NCBI GenBank assembly: GCA_963573385.1
Contig: CAUYLG010033245.1
Span: forward strand, 48,195-112,194
From: Cacajao melanocephalus
Taxonomy: Eukaryota > Chordata > Mammalia > Primates > Pitheciidae
DNA: 64,000 nt
Reading direction: 5' to 3'
Shown here: positions 63,570 through 64,000 of the stretch, in pieces
How the letters are laid out: the number at the start of each line of letters is the position of its first letter
Numbering within the stretch: the first letter of the stretch is position 1
Made by a program: the position numbers and the translations under genes
Notes under the pieces: generated by a model
The model's input: only the letters and a program-made list of their open reading frames with translations
Databases searched by the model: none
What the model was told of the DNA's origin: nothing

Positions 63570-64000
63570 ATCCTTTTTTTTTATTGCATTTTAGGTTTTG
63601 GGGTACATGTGAAGAACATGCAAGATTTTTGCATAGGTACACACATGGCAGTGTGATTTGCTGCCTTCCTCCCCATCACCTATATCTGGCATTTCTCCCC
63701 ATGCTATCTGTTCCCTACTCCCCACCCCATGCTGTCCCTCCCCTATTTCCCCCCGACAGACCCCAGTGTGTGATGCTCCCTTCCCTGTGTCCATGTGTTC
63801 TCATTGTTCAGCACCCACCTGTGAGTGAGAACATGCGGTGTTTGATTTTCTGTTCTTGCATCAGTTTGCTGAGAATGATGGTTTCCAGGTTCATCCATGT
63901 CCCTACAAAGGACACGAACTCATCGTTTTTTATGGCTGCGTAGTATTCCATGGTGTATATATGCCACATTTTCCCTGCCCAGTCTATTATCGATGGGCAT
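63570..64000 (-). mobile_element. LINE-1 3' end (antisense), cut by the window edge
   Basis: Poly(T) at 63573-63582, then 'gcattttaggttttggggta', 'gtgagtgagaacatgcggtg', 'gacacgaactcatcgttttt' and 'tagtattccatggtgtatat', the primate L1 3' UTR in reverse. It is close to the copy at 45683-46022 and extends past the right edge. Confidence 0.93.

Overview
The window is mammalian, specifically primate, nuclear DNA. Introns are long, exons are bounded by GT-AG splice sites, and the sequence carries dimeric Alu elements, LINE-1, LINE-2, MIR and retroviral LTR remnants. Human or a close relative fits best; I cannot separate them without alignment.

The only protein-coding gene I can support is the 3' end of GRID1 (ionotropic glutamate receptor delta-1, GluD1), on the + strand. 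Three coding exons are visible: 8409-8575 (end of the ligand-binding S2 lobe), 14742-14982 (rest of S2 plus transmembrane helix M4) and 25672-26100 (cytoplasmic tail ending in a Thr-Ser-Ile PDZ ligand, then the stop). They join in one frame (phases 0, 2 and 0). They give the last 278 residues of a protein that is about 1009 residues long in the family, and would be exons 14-16 of a 16-exon gene. A canonical poly(A) signal lies about 260 bases past the stop; two further AATAAA sites make a longer 3' UTR possible.

Layout: 1-8408 is the upstream intron, with a CA-rich tract, MIR and old L1 pieces, a near-perfect 60-bp hairpin and one copy each of a local ~350-bp duplication at 5.45 and 7.8 kb. 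8576-14741 is the next intron (L2/MIR remnants, one Alu). 14983-25671 is the last intron (a pure (GT)19 tract, an Alu inserted in a MIR with a perfect target-site duplication, repeat-poor stretches with homeodomain-like motifs). From about 26.4 kb, or 28.5 kb if the long 3' UTR is used, to 64 kb I see no gene. It is AT-rich and filled with L1, nearly all antisense to GRID1, plus L2, MIR, Alu and several LTRs. Two LTRs are well delimited: 43992-44818 with a CTAC target-site duplication, and 60549-61197, which splits an older L1.

I found no sign of a new multi-gene system, CRISPR array or prokaryotic content. The most interesting leftovers are a diverged ~480-bp direct repeat flanking the last GRID1 exon, the hairpin at 3821-3880, a 66-bp near-duplicate at 34.4/36.5 kb, a spliceable-looking open 105-bp segment at 47.4 kb and a GC-richer unidentified island at 61.47-61.80 kb. 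Repeat family names come from recognition by eye, not a database search, and edges are approximate unless a target-site duplication is given.
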